Shown: positions 6,963-15,507 of the stretch, in pieces
Layout: every line of letters starts with the position of its first letter
Numbering within the stretch: the stretch's first letter is position 1
Origin: Anaerobutyricum faecale
GTDB taxonomy: Bacteria; Bacillota; Clostridia; Lachnospirales; Lachnospiraceae
Length of the DNA stretch: 64,000 nucleotides
Assembly (NCBI GenBank): GCA_019119645.1
Contig: DWWR01000028.1
Span: forward strand, 46,160-110,159
Reading direction: 5' to 3'
The notes under the pieces: model-generated
The model's database searches: none
Told to the model about the DNA's origin: nothing
Seen by the model: the letters and a program-made list of their open reading frames with translations, nothing else
Made by a program: the position numbers and the translations under genes

Positions 6963-7580
6963 TCAGCTTCCGGATACGTTCATCCGGCTGATGACAATCT
7001 GGCTGACGGTGCAGCCGGTCTTTCTGGTGACGATGTCTTCAATCTGCGCCCGGTCCGCCTGGCTCAGTTCGTCGTAGTTTAAAACCACGTCGACGCTGTC
7101 GTCGCCGATGGATACCACCGAATCTCCGTAGCCTTTGGTGTCGAGGAGCTGTTCGGTGGCCGCCTCTTTTTCAATGACTTCCGCCAGTTTTGTAAGTTTA
7201 GCCACGGCATCCTCTTTTTCGCTGTCGCTTAAGGATTCATTTTCAATGATTTCGTTGAGGGAATCCCGGGTTTTGGAGTGGGTCTGTTCCCGCTCCATCT
7301 TTGCGCCGGCCACGTATTCTCCCACCTGTGCCTGGGTGAGCACGGCGTCGCCGATGGTCTCCGTCTCCTCGGTGGGGATCTCATCATCCACCTTTTCACT
7401 GATGAGGGAATCGCCGTCGGAGATGTCCATGGTGTCAATGGTATCCAGAGAGTCCTCCGCCGTCTCATAGCTGACAGTGGACGGCGCCTCTGATTTGGTA
7501 AAGTTCAGATACCCTGCCACGGCAATCATAATTGCCAGCGAGGTGATCGCAATCTGATTGCTTTTAAATATTTTTTTCAT
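6963..7580 (-). CDS. spoIIIAH: Stage III sporulation protein AH
   Basis: SpoIIIAH sits in the mother-cell membrane around the forespore. Its extracellular ring-forming domain binds SpoIIQ (or a substitute) to build the engulfment channel. The product has 205 residues: a single transmembrane helix at about 8-26 (FKSNQIAITSLAIMIAVAGY), a long acidic linker, and a C-terminal ring-building domain (YGDSVVSIGDDSVDVVLNYD and IEDIVTRKTGC). Its start overlaps the spoIIIAG stop by four bases. Last gene of the eight-gene operon, expected to be transcribed in the mother cell. Confidence 0.93.
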   Translation of the reverse strand: MKKIFKSNQIAITSLAIMIAVAGYLNFTKSEAPSTVSYETAEDSLDTIDTMDISDGDSLISEKVDDEIPTEETETIGDAVLTQAQVGEYVAGAKMEREQTHSKTRDSLNEIIENESLSDSEKEDAVAKLTKLAEVIEKEAATEQLLDTKGYGDSVVSIGDDSVDVVLNYDELSQADRAQIEDIVTRKTGCTVSQIVISRMNVSGS

Positions 7581-8152
7581 TGATGAACCTCCATTTTCAA
7601 CACTTTAATGCGATTGACTGATATTCCGAAAAGAACCTGTGCGGCCTCGGTCACCGCCGCTGCCACTGTATTATTGTCTGCTCCCTCGCAGGCAATGACA
7701 ACGCCGGCAATCGCCGGTTCCAGCTCCTTGATGACGTAAGGCGCCGATTCGCCGCTTTCATCGGCGAGGACGGTCTCATTTTCTCTTCTGCTGCTCTGCC
7801 GCTCATTTTTTGTCCCGTCGGAGGTCTCCGTCTCCGTTTCCAGTTCCTCCGTATCATCTTTATTCAACACTGATTCTCTGGACGCTTCTAAAGTGATCAT
7901 CACCTCCACCTGTCCCACCCCGTCTACATTTTCCAGGATATGTACTAATTTATTTTCAAGTCCCTCAATATATGCTTCATTTTCACTGACTGACGCTGTA
8001 TTTTGTACCTCGGTGTTTTCTTCCGGTTCTGCTCTCGCCCTCCATTCGGAAAGATTAGTCACAAGAAGGATGACTCCGGCGATGGCGATCAGAAGAATCT
8101 TTTCCACACCAAAATCCTTCAGCGTTATTTTTTTCCGTTCTTTCTTTTCCAT
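7577..8152 (-). CDS. spoIIIAG: Stage III sporulation protein AG
   Basis: SpoIIIAG forms the large ring of the mother cell to forespore channel. The product has 191 residues with a transmembrane helix at about 18-36 (KILLIAIAGVILLVTNL) and a C-terminal ring-building domain with VDGVGQVEVMITLE and the end VTEAAQVLFGISVNRIKVL. A variable low-complexity insertion rich in E, T and S (about residues 95-125) lies inside the conserved domain, as in other SpoIIIAG proteins. Preceded by spoIIIAF with 43 bases between. Confidence 0.93.
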   Translation of the reverse strand: MEKKERKKITLKDFGVEKILLIAIAGVILLVTNLSEWRARAEPEENTEVQNTASVSENEAYIEGLENKLVHILENVDGVGQVEVMITLEASRESVLNKDDTEELETETETSDGTKNERQSSRRENETVLADESGESAPYVIKELEPAIAGVVIACEGADNNTVAAAVTEAAQVLFGISVNRIKVLKMEVHQ

Positions 8153-8195
8153 ACCGGCCCCACTCTCCTTTTCTCCTGCAAAAGGTTTCCTGTCC

Positions 8196-8705
8196 TCAGT
8201 CTTTTACTGTTATATCTATATTCGATGCCTCCAGATTATAGACTTCCATAAGCGCCTCCCGGAAATCGTGAATCTGCGGAGTCTTTCCCTCCTCCCCGCT
8301 CTCCCTGCCTTCCACCTTAAGGCTCCTTATGGCGTCGCCCTCCGGCTTCCAGCGGACGCGGACTTTGGTCACTTCAATGAAAAAAGAAGCGGCGAGCTCT
8401 GTCACCTGCTTCTGTATCGTCTGGTCGTATTCTTCCTGTATATCTTTTTTCATTTTTTTCAGATCTTCTGACTGCTCGATGATCTGCCACTCATTTTTCA
8501 ACTGATTGAGGATATAGGAGGCGTCCATGTACTGCCCCGCCCCCGCAAAGTCAATGAGAGGTTTGACCAGGCAGAGCATCATGAGGAATCCGGAGAAGAA
8601 ACGCAGATAGCTTTCGTATTTTGTATTCCGGATAAAGCTGTCGCAGACAAGCAGAAGGACATTCATATAGAGAATGGTTTTCAGCCAGTCTTTTAAATAT
8701 TCCAT
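8196..8705 (-). CDS. spoIIIAF: Stage III sporulation protein AF
   Basis: Small membrane protein of the SpoIIIA complex, 169 residues. Two hydrophobic segments fill the first 60 residues (ILYMNVLLLVCDSFI and FSGFLMMLCLVKPLIDF), followed by a soluble domain ending in LEASNIDITVKD. Position between spoIIIAE and spoIIIAG and the N-terminal hairpin of helices identify it. Its own biochemical role is not settled. Confidence 0.9.
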   Translation of the reverse strand: MEYLKDWLKTILYMNVLLLVCDSFIRNTKYESYLRFFSGFLMMLCLVKPLIDFAGAGQYMDASYILNQLKNEWQIIEQSEDLKKMKKDIQEEYDQTIQKQVTELAASFFIEVTKVRVRWKPEGDAIRSLKVEGRESGEEGKTPQIHDFREALMEVYNLEASNIDITVKD

Positions 8706-8729
8706 GGAACGCGCCTCCTCTCTTCGTCT

Positions 8730-10043
8730 TTATATTTTGTTGGTCGCCAGGGAGGTGACCGCTATGGTGAGGATGAACAGGGCCGCCGTGATCCCCAGGG
8801 TATACACCAGCAGTACGCCGCCTTTCTGCGCCGCGCTGATACACCGGATGAACCGCTCGTCGGCCACCGGCTCCAGCAGAATGGACAAAAGCAGATAAAA
8901 CAGACAGTACAGCAGCAGTTTGATGATGGGTACGGCCAGAAACAGCAGGATAAAGATGATGGCCGCAGCTCCCATGGTATTTTTTATCATCAGGGCGGAA
9001 CCAACCACCGTTCCCGCCACCGACTGCACCACCGACCCGGCGCCGGGGATCATTCCCACAATCCGGTTGAACACTGCATTTTTTGTGGCGTCAAAGGACG
9101 GGACCACCATAGTCTCCAGCAGGTGAAAGCCGAAAAACAAGACAAAAAGGAACTTCATGCTTTTGGATAAAAGCAGATAGAGGCTTTCGCACAGTCTGGA
9201 AATGTTAGGCCGGGCGGAAAAGTTATTGAGCAGTTCCAGCAGCAGATAATACTGGATCATGGGCAGCACCACCGTCAGACAGATCCAGTTGACCACCAGC
9301 ACCACGATCATAAAATATTCATAAAAGACCACTCCCACCGTCAGATTGCCGCTTAAGGTGACCGCCAGAGTATATGCGGGTATGAGCATCTTGAGCAGTT
9401 TTGACAGCGTTTCCACCGTATGGGAGAAAAGATTCGCCATGATGGTAAAGTTGGAAAAAATGATGGTAAATGTAATAAAGTACGAGATCAGAAAGCCGCT
9501 GTCCCCGATGGCAAACTGCCGGAAGGAGGAGGAAATGTTATTGAACACGGCGGCAAAAATAATCACTCCGATCAGTTCCCCCATGAGCACCCAGGAAGTG
9601 GATATCTCATAAGTCAGCGTTTCTAAAAGCCACACTCCGGCTTCTTCCAGGGCATCCGTAAAACGGAAGTCCAGCAGAGCGTCAAATATGGCGGAGAAAT
9701 CCGGGTATTCGTAGTCTTCCTCCAGACCATGAAGCTCCCTGGTCAGTTCATCAATATCCAGCTGACTCTCCGCTTCTTCCGCATTCTCCCGGCCATCGGT
9801 CTGCTCCTCTTCTGCCTGTCCTGTTTGTCCATCCTCTGCCTCCTCAGACCGGCTGTCTTCCTGTTGCTCCCCCTGCCTGTCCCGATCAGATGACTCCTGC
9901 GCCGTTCCTGACGCCGCCTGCACGGGCAGCGGTCCCCAGGATGCAAACCACAGAAACGCCAGCCACGCAAACGTCAGTGACAGAAACACGCCCGGCCGTA
10001 TTCTTTTTTTCTTTTCCTTTTTCCTTCCCGCTGTCCTCTCCAT
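8730..10043 (-). CDS. spoIIIAE: Stage III sporulation protein AE
   Basis: Polytopic membrane protein of the SpoIIIA complex, 437 residues. After a positively charged start (MERTAGRKKEKKKRIRPG) and a signal-anchor segment there is an acidic low-complexity stretch of roughly 60 residues rich in E, Q, D and S. Then follow about seven membrane helices (for example LIGVIIFAAVFNNISSSFRQ and IVLVVNWICLTVVLPMIQYY). The ATG at 10043 has GAGGAGG upstream; an earlier in-frame ATG at 10079 has no such signal and lies directly behind the spoIIIAD stop. The acidic insert is longer than needed for the fold and is probably extracytoplasmic. Confidence 0.92.
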   Translation of the reverse strand: MERTAGRKKEKKKRIRPGVFLSLTFAWLAFLWFASWGPLPVQAASGTAQESSDRDRQGEQQEDSRSEEAEDGQTGQAEEEQTDGRENAEEAESQLDIDELTRELHGLEEDYEYPDFSAIFDALLDFRFTDALEEAGVWLLETLTYEISTSWVLMGELIGVIIFAAVFNNISSSFRQFAIGDSGFLISYFITFTIIFSNFTIMANLFSHTVETLSKLLKMLIPAYTLAVTLSGNLTVGVVFYEYFMIVVLVVNWICLTVVLPMIQYYLLLELLNNFSARPNISRLCESLYLLLSKSMKFLFVLFFGFHLLETMVVPSFDATKNAVFNRIVGMIPGAGSVVQSVAGTVVGSALMIKNTMGAAAIIFILLFLAVPIIKLLLYCLFYLLLSILLEPVADERFIRCISAAQKGGVLLVYTLGITAALFILTIAVTSLATNKI

Positions 10044-10082
10044 GGTGTTCCTCCTCTCTTTCCGGCAGCCGGGAAACATTTT

Positions 10083-10466
10083 TTACATGACGGATTCAAT
10101 GGTTTCCAGCAGGGAATTGATGATCGGTATGCTCAGAATAAATATGGATATCTTTCCGATGATCTCCACCTGGAAGGAGATGGACTGATAGCCCAGGTCC
10201 TGGCAGATATTAGAAGCCACCTGACAAATAAAGGCGATGGCCAGCAGTTTAAACAGGATGTTGATATAAGTGTTGCTTACGTGTATTTTTTCTCCCAGAT
10301 TCTCCGCGAAATCCACGATGACCGATACATTTGACGTGAGGTAGGCGATGAGAAAGAGACAGACGGCCAGAAGAACAAATACGCTGTACTCTTTGCCGAA
10401 CTGCCGGACCACCACCGTGAGGATGGCTCCTCCGATACCTATGAGCGCGATTTTTAAAATGACCAT
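10083..10466 (-). CDS. spoIIIAD: Stage III sporulation protein AD
   Basis: Membrane protein of 127 residues with four hydrophobic segments (for example IALIGIGGAILTVVVRQFG and LLAVCLFLIAYL). It belongs with SpoIIIAC to the small paralogous membrane subunits of the SpoIIIA channel. Position and size match the family. Confidence 0.92.
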   Translation of the reverse strand: MVILKIALIGIGGAILTVVVRQFGKEYSVFVLLAVCLFLIAYLTSNVSVIVDFAENLGEKIHVSNTYINILFKLLAIAFICQVASNICQDLGYQSISFQVEIIGKISIFILSIPIINSLLETIESVM

Positions 10467-10531
10467 ATGAATACCCCCGTATCTTTCTGCCGCAGCAGGC
10501 GGACTGCCCGCACATTTTCATGCCTGTGCGT

Positions 10532-10726
10532 TTACAATTGAAAGAGACTGTATATCTGATTAAACAGATCATTGATGCACGGAATGATCCATGACAGCAC
10601 AATAAACAGTCCCGACAAACTGATCAGGAAAGCCTGCTCCTCCCGGCCGGCGTGTTTGAGCACCTGGTTCAGGATGGTCACGAGAATTCCCACGGCTGCA
10701 ATTTTAAAAATAAGCTGAATGGTCAT
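10532..10726 (-). CDS. spoIIIAC: Stage III sporulation protein AC
   Basis: Tiny membrane protein of 64 residues with two transmembrane helices (IFKIAAVGILVTILNQVL and AFLISLSGLFIVLSWII) separated by KHAGREEQ. It matches the SpoIIIAC subunit in length and sequence pattern. It starts nine bases after the spoIIIAB stop. Confidence 0.92.
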   Translation of the reverse strand: MTIQLIFKIAAVGILVTILNQVLKHAGREEQAFLISLSGLFIVLSWIIPCINDLFNQIYSLFQL

Positions 10727-10735
10727 TGGTCTCTC

Positions 10736-11248
10736 CTATATCAGAAAAATAACAATCAGTGCGCTCATGGACAGACACAGAGCCTGGTATACTTTCCTCT
10801 GGCTGTCCAGCTGTTTTTTCATGACACTCACGTGCTCCTCTATCTCCCGGGAAAGCTGTTCCGACGTGTCCTTATGAAATACCAGATCATCAGACAGCAG
10901 ATTCCGTCCCGCACGAAGGAACAGGTACTGTTCCTCGTCGGTGAGATTCTCCGCCAGATGATGAGTCAGCAGCCGTTCAAATTCATCAGAAAAGGTAAAA
11001 TCTCCGCCCTCTCTCATCTCCTCCGACAAATCCGCGAAAAAGTCTTTCCAGCAGGAGCCGGTGCGGCGGCTGATCTCCGCAAACAGTTCCGGCAGCGGGA
11101 TCTTTGCGTTTCTGATTTCCGATTCCAGCAGGCGGAACAGATACTCTCCTTCTTCCAAAAGCTCCACGTGCCGCATGCCGGGCTCCGCCATCCGGCGGCT
11201 CAAAAGATAACCGGACACCAGCAAAAGAAAGGCTCCCAGCCACTTCAT
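10736..11248 (-). CDS. spoIIIAB: Stage III sporulation protein AB
   Basis: SpoIIIAB, 170 residues, resembles GspF-type membrane proteins of secretion systems and is the likely partner of the SpoIIIAA ATPase. A transmembrane segment lies at each end (GAFLLLVSGYLLSRRMA and LCLSMSALIVIFLI), with a helical soluble region between. The start overlaps the spoIIIAA stop by four bases, so the two are translationally coupled. Confidence 0.92.
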   Translation of the reverse strand: MKWLGAFLLLVSGYLLSRRMAEPGMRHVELLEEGEYLFRLLESEIRNAKIPLPELFAEISRRTGSCWKDFFADLSEEMREGGDFTFSDEFERLLTHHLAENLTDEEQYLFLRAGRNLLSDDLVFHKDTSEQLSREIEEHVSVMKKQLDSQRKVYQALCLSMSALIVIFLI

Positions 11249-12207
11249 ACAACTCCCCTCCAGACCCGGTTCTTCCGGGCATCCAGGATGTCGATGCGAC
11301 GCTGTCCGGTTTTCTCCGCATGAATCTGAACATACCGTTCAAAGGGATATTTTTTCAGATAATCCCCCAGATACGGCCGTTCCAGAATGTCTTCCACATC
11401 TTTTCCATGAACGGTCATGAGCAGCCGGCAGCCGCAGTTTCGTATGTAGCGCAGCGCTTCAATGTCTCCCGAGTCGCCGATCTCATCGGCGGCGATGATC
11501 TGGGGCGCCATGGTGCGCAGCATCATCAGCATTCCGTCTGCCTTGGGACAGTGATCGAGAAGATCAGTCCGCTGTCCCAGATAGAAACCTTCATAGAGTC
11601 TTGTCCGATTTCCAATCTCGCTTCTTTCATCCACCACCGAGACATTCTGCCCCTCAAAGTAGTCCGTTCCGTCGGACAGCATGCGGATGATATCTCTCAG
11701 ATACGTTGTCTTCCCTCCGCCCGGCGGTGAGATCAGGAGCGTATTGTAAAAACAGCCGTCTTCCGTCAGGTAAGGAAAAAATGCACGGCAGCAGCCGGTG
11801 ATTTCTCTGGCAATCCGCACATTCATGGAAGAAATCTGCTGCATCTGCCGTCTGCCTTCCCCGTCATAGTACACTTTGCCGCAAAGGCCGATGCGGTGCC
11901 CGCCCTTTAAAGTGATAAATCCTTCCCGTACCTCCTCCTTATAGGCAAAGAGAGAATACTGGCTGACTTTCTGAAAAATGATACGGATATCTTCCGGGGT
12001 GACCACATAGGCTCCGGTGTCTTTACAGGACAGCTCGCCATCTTCCGTCAGATAATATTCCTGCCTGAGCGTCCGAACCATCAGGGGCAGATAGACCCGC
12101 AGACGGATTTCCGTTATATCCGGGCGGGATATCACCCTCTCCATCCGCTTTCTTATACTGTCGGAAAAAATGTGAAGGATTTCTCTGGAAAGTTCTGTTT
12201 TCTCCAC
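11245..12207 (-). CDS. spoIIIAA: Stage III sporulation protein AA (ATPase)
   Basis: Cytoplasmic ATPase that powers or assembles the SpoIIIA channel, 320 residues. Walker A is LLISPPGGGKTTYLRDI; the Walker B region IIAADEIGDSGDIEALRY follows. The N-terminal part TEIRLRVYLPLMV is typical of the family. The GTG at 12207 is the start, with GGAGGAGG eight bases upstream; no better ATG exists downstream before conserved sequence. First gene of the operon, with a sigma-E-like promoter at 12240-12269. Confidence 0.94.
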   Translation of the reverse strand: MEKTELSREILHIFSDSIRKRMERVISRPDITEIRLRVYLPLMVRTLRQEYYLTEDGELSCKDTGAYVVTPEDIRIIFQKVSQYSLFAYKEEVREGFITLKGGHRIGLCGKVYYDGEGRRQMQQISSMNVRIAREITGCCRAFFPYLTEDGCFYNTLLISPPGGGKTTYLRDIIRMLSDGTDYFEGQNVSVVDERSEIGNRTRLYEGFYLGQRTDLLDHCPKADGMLMMLRTMAPQIIAADEIGDSGDIEALRYIRNCGCRLLMTVHGKDVEDILERPYLGDYLKKYPFERYVQIHAEKTGQRRIDILDARKNRVWRGVV

Positions 12208-12239
12208 TGGTCCTCCTCCTTCCTGCCTTCTTATGCTTT

Positions 12240-12269
12240 ATATATATGAGACAACCCGGAAGATATGAT
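12240..12269 (-). promoter_or_regulatory. Candidate sigma-E promoter of the spoIIIA operon
   Basis: Minus strand ATCATATC (12262-12269), a 13-base gap and CATATATAT (12240-12248) resemble the sigma-E pattern (ATATT-like -35, CATACAAT-like -10). The start codon follows about 33 bases later. Mother-cell control by sigma E is known for spoIIIA in Bacillus; the match here is by eye. Confidence 0.5.
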
Positions 12270-12283
12270 TCGCAATTTTTTCC

Positions 12284-12339
12284 TTGTGGCAGAGAAGTTT
12301 CCGTAGTATAATCAAAATTAATAACGATTCCTGTTATTA
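12284..12339 (+). promoter_or_regulatory. Promoter and dyad upstream of flavoprotein gene
   Basis: TTGTGG (12284-12289), a 17-base spacer and TATAAT (12307-12312) form a vegetative promoter. TAATAAC (12319-12325) and GTTATTA (12333-12339) form a 7-bp-arm dyad just downstream, placed like a repressor operator. Confidence 0.55.
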
Positions 12340-12383
12340 GAAAATATGTAATAATGACAGACATAAAAAAGGAGGAGAATATT

Positions 12384-13847
12384 ATGTATGACGTATTAAT
12401 CATCGGCGCCGGCATCGTCGGCACAGCCATCGCCAGGAGACTGTCCCGCTATCAGCTTTCCGTCTGTCTCGTGGAGAAATCCAATGACGTGGCCATGGGT
12501 TCCACCAAGGCCAACAGCGCCATTGTCCACGGCGGATACGCTGAAGCCAACGCCAAGTTAAAAGGACGTCTGTGCTACAAAGGCCGGGTACAGTACGAGC
12601 AGCTTAACAAAGAGCTGAATTTCGGCTTCCGGAAGACCGGCAGTCTCGTCATCACCACCGATGAAAACGACCTGCCAAAACTTCAGGATATGATGGAAAA
12701 CGGTAAAAAGAACGGTCTGACTGATCTGAAGATCTTAAATCACGATGAGATTCTCGCCCTGGAACCAAATATCAACCCGGACGTTTTATACGCGCTGTAT
12801 TGTGAGGGCGCCGGCGTCTGTTCCCCGTATGAGATGGCCATCGCCATGGCGGAAAATGCCATTCACAACGGCGTGGAACTGTTTTTGTTCTCTGAAGTGG
12901 TGGGAATTGATAAGGAAGAAGACCATTTCGTGGTCCACATGACCAACCGGGATTTCAAAGCCCGCTATGTCATCAATGCCGCCGGTCTTTATTCCGATAA
13001 GATCGACCAGATGGTCAATGAGAAGACCTTTGACATCCGCCCGCGTTCCGGCGAATACATCTTGTTCGCCCCGGGTACCGGAAAGGCTTTGAACACCGTT
13101 GTGTTCCAGATGCCTTCCAAGATGGGAAAGGGCATCCTGGTGACCAGCACTTATCACGGCAATCTTCTTCTTGGACCAGACGCCATCGATGAGGACGGCG
13201 CCGTGGACAGAAGCACCCATGTGGAACGACTCTATAAGATTTACAAAGAAGGCCTTCTCACCACCGACAAGATGGATATCGAGACCTTCATCCGAAGCTT
13301 CACGGGCATCCGCGCCGTGGCCAGCACCGACGACTTCATCGTGGGCGCCACCGCCACACCTGGTTTCTTAAACGCTGCCGGCATCCAGTCTCCGGGTCTC
13401 ACTTCCTCCCCGGCCATCGCTGATATGATCACGGAGGAACTGGCCGCTCAGGGTCTGGTCCTCGAGGAAGATCCTTCCTACGATCCGTACCGGGCGCCGA
13501 TCATAGAGCGGAAAGAAGAAATGCGTCCGTACTCCGAGATCGCACCACTTCTGGATATCCCGTCCTGTCCGGAAAAGATCATCTGCCGCTGCGAACAGGT
13601 GGAAGAAAAAACCATCGTAGACTGCCTGCACCGGGGCATTCCGGTTCTCTCGGTGGACGGCGTCAAGAGAAGAACCCGTGCCTCCATGGGCTACTGCCAG
13701 GGCGATTTCTGCCGGCCGCGGATCAAGGCCATCATGGAGCGGGAATACGGCGTTCCTATCGACATCCGCACCGACATCCAGAAAGAAGGCGCCAAACGGG
13801 TGACCAGAGAAGAATTCCTGGCCTACTGCCGGGAGCAGGAAAAATAG
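12384..13847 (+). CDS. FAD-dependent oxidoreductase with C-terminal BFD [2Fe-2S] domain
   Basis: Flavoprotein of 487 residues of the GlpA/LhgO (DAO) type. The N-terminus carries the dinucleotide-binding motif DVLIIGAGIVGTAIARRL, and the FAD-oxidase fold fills about 1-360. A BFD-like iron-sulfur domain follows at about 395-450 with cysteines in CRCEQ and YCQGDFC. Family members oxidise glycerol-3-phosphate or 2-hydroxyacids. The anaerobic glpACB partners (a second flavoprotein and a DUF1667 protein) are absent nearby, so the substrate is open. The ATG at 12384 has AAGGAGG upstream; the upstream in-frame ATG at 12354 lies before that signal. Monocistronic, ending at a bidirectional terminator. 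Confidence 0.85.
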   Translation: MYDVLIIGAGIVGTAIARRLSRYQLSVCLVEKSNDVAMGSTKANSAIVHGGYAEANAKLKGRLCYKGRVQYEQLNKELNFGFRKTGSLVITTDENDLPKLQDMMENGKKNGLTDLKILNHDEILALEPNINPDVLYALYCEGAGVCSPYEMAIAMAENAIHNGVELFLFSEVVGIDKEEDHFVVHMTNRDFKARYVINAAGLYSDKIDQMVNEKTFDIRPRSGEYILFAPGTGKALNTVVFQMPSKMGKGILVTSTYHGNLLLGPDAIDEDGAVDRSTHVERLYKIYKEGLLTTDKMDIETFIRSFTGIRAVASTDDFIVGATATPGFLNAAGIQSPGLTSSPAIADMITEELAAQGLVLEEDPSYDPYRAPIIERKEEMRPYSEIAPLLDIPSCPEKIICRCEQVEEKTIVDCLHRGIPVLSVDGVKRRTRASMGYCQGDFCRPRIKAIMEREYGVPIDIRTDIQKEGAKRVTREEFLAYCREQEK

Positions 13848-13894
13848 GGAAAGATTGATTATATTCAACGAATTTCATATAGCTGACTGACGAG

Positions 13895-13942
13895 AAAAAT
13901 CTCCTGCCGGAGCCATCACATGGTCATCCGACAGGAGATTTT
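13895..13942. terminator. Bidirectional terminator between convergent genes
   Basis: AAAATCTCCTG (13896-13906) pairs with CAGGAGATTTT (13932-13942); the A/T flanks supply a T-run in both directions. It serves the flavoprotein gene on the plus strand and the ABC importer operon on the minus strand. Confidence 0.85.
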
Positions 13943-13955
13943 ATTCTGTCTGTAT

Positions 13956-14744
13956 TCAGCTCTCCAGCCCCCGCCTGCGAAGCACCCGCTTCTCCACGGT
14001 GCGGAAAATCGCCTGGTCGATGAAGATACCCACCAGCACGATAACGACCATGACCAGCATGACCTGATTGATATCGGCCAGGTTCCGGCCGGTGATCAGC
14101 GTCTGACCCAGTCCGATGGATGTGGTCATGACCTCACCGCTCATCAACGCTCTCCACGCGAAGGACCAGCCCTGTTTCATGCCGGCGATGAGTTCCGGCA
14201 GGGCGGCCGGGAAGACAACTTTCCAGTAAACCTGTTTCTGGTTTGCGCCCATGGTCAGCGCAGCCTTTTTATAAATCGGCGGCACATTGTTGATGGCGTT
14301 ATCCACGGCGATGGCAATGCTGAAAGCGGAGCCCATCACAACGACAAAGATGATGGCCGTCTGGGACAGGCCAAACCAGAGGATGGAAAACGGCACCCAG
14401 CAGATACTCGGCAGGGTCTGTATACCCATGATGAGTGGCCGGAGATTCCGGTGAAGGAACCCAAAATGGTTCATCAAAATTCCAAGGATGCCTCCAAGCA
14501 CCAGGGAAATCACATATCCGATGGCTCCCCGCAAAAGACTGTATCCGATGGCGGACAGCAGACTGCCGTTTGCCATCAGTTTAAGAAAACTTTCCCAGAC
14601 GCCGGCCGGTGACGGCATGGCGTAGGATTTCCAGATGGATAATCCGTCCACGCCCACCAGGTAAATAACCTGCCACAAAACGACGATGGCAGCCAGAAAG
14701 ATGATTTCCTGTATGACTGCTGCTTTTTTGCTTCTCTTTTTCAT
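13956..14744 (-). CDS. ABC transporter permease, sulfonate/taurine type (SsuC-like)
   Basis: Inner-membrane permease of 262 residues with six predicted helices. The cytoplasmic EAA loop reads GANQKQVYWKVVFPAALPEL, the ATPase contact of SsuC/TauC/NrtB permeases. Start overlaps the stop of the ATPase gene by four bases. With the ATPase and lipoprotein upstream it forms a complete importer for an alkanesulfonate-like, nitrate-like or thiamine-precursor-like solute; substrate cannot be decided from the permease. Confidence 0.9.
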   Translation of the reverse strand: MKKRSKKAAVIQEIIFLAAIVVLWQVIYLVGVDGLSIWKSYAMPSPAGVWESFLKLMANGSLLSAIGYSLLRGAIGYVISLVLGGILGILMNHFGFLHRNLRPLIMGIQTLPSICWVPFSILWFGLSQTAIIFVVVMGSAFSIAIAVDNAINNVPPIYKKAALTMGANQKQVYWKVVFPAALPELIAGMKQGWSFAWRALMSGEVMTTSIGLGQTLITGRNLADINQVMLVMVVIVLVGIFIDQAIFRTVEKRVLRRRGLES

Positions 14745-15490
14745 GCCTTCTCATCCTCCTCCTGTATTTCATCGAGAATCCTGTGGCGGTATTCGATAAA
14801 TTTGTCATCATAAACGTGTCTCGGACGTTCCAGTTCCACATCGACGATATTGCGGATGCAGCCTTTCGTGGCGGACATCACCGCAATCCGGTCACCTAAA
14901 AAGACCGCCTCTTCCACGCTGTGGGTAATAAAAAAGATTGTCTTCTTTGTCTGCATCCAGATATCCTGCAGTTCTTTTCTCAGACGGTTGGACGTCTGTT
15001 TATCCAGGGCAGAAAACGGCTCATCCATCAAAAGAATCTCAGAATCCATGGTAAAGGCCCTCGCCAGGGCCACCCGCTGGCGCATACCGCCGGAAAGCTG
15101 GTGGATGGCGTACTCTCTGTAATCATTGAGCTGCATCATTTTCAGATATTTATCAGCCCGTTTCTCCTGTTCCTCCTTCGGCACTCCGGTCATCTCCATG
15201 CCAAACTTCACATTCTGGATCACATTGAGCCACGGAAACAGCGCATGTTCCTGAAACATGACCGTGCGGTCAGCTCCCGGTCCTGTGACCGGTTTTCCGT
15301 TTAAAAGGATCTCTCCGGATGTCGGCTTTTCCAGTCCGGCAATGAGGTTCAGAAGGGTACTTTTTCCGCAGCCGCTCCGTCCGACCACGCAGAGGAATTC
15401 CCCCTGTTTTATCTCCAGATCCACATTTTTCAATGTGGCCTGATTGGTATCATCAAAGGTCTTGCTTACATTTTTTAAAACTAATGACAT
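14741..15490 (-). CDS. ABC transporter ATPase, sulfonate/taurine type (SsuB-like)
   Basis: Cytoplasmic ATPase of 249 residues energising the importer. Walker A GRSGCGKS is at about 37-44, the signature is LSGGMRQRVALARA, and Walker B ILLMDEPFSALD follows, with the switch histidine in FITHSVEEAVFLGDR. The pattern VMFQEHALFPWLNV is typical of the NitT/TauT family. It lies 17 bases after the lipoprotein gene. Confidence 0.93.
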   Translation of the reverse strand: MSLVLKNVSKTFDDTNQATLKNVDLEIKQGEFLCVVGRSGCGKSTLLNLIAGLEKPTSGEILLNGKPVTGPGADRTVMFQEHALFPWLNVIQNVKFGMEMTGVPKEEQEKRADKYLKMMQLNDYREYAIHQLSGGMRQRVALARAFTMDSEILLMDEPFSALDKQTSNRLRKELQDIWMQTKKTIFFITHSVEEAVFLGDRIAVMSATKGCIRNIVDVELERPRHVYDDKFIEYRHRILDEIQEEDEKA

Positions 15491-15507
15491 AAGATTTTCC
15501 TTTCTGC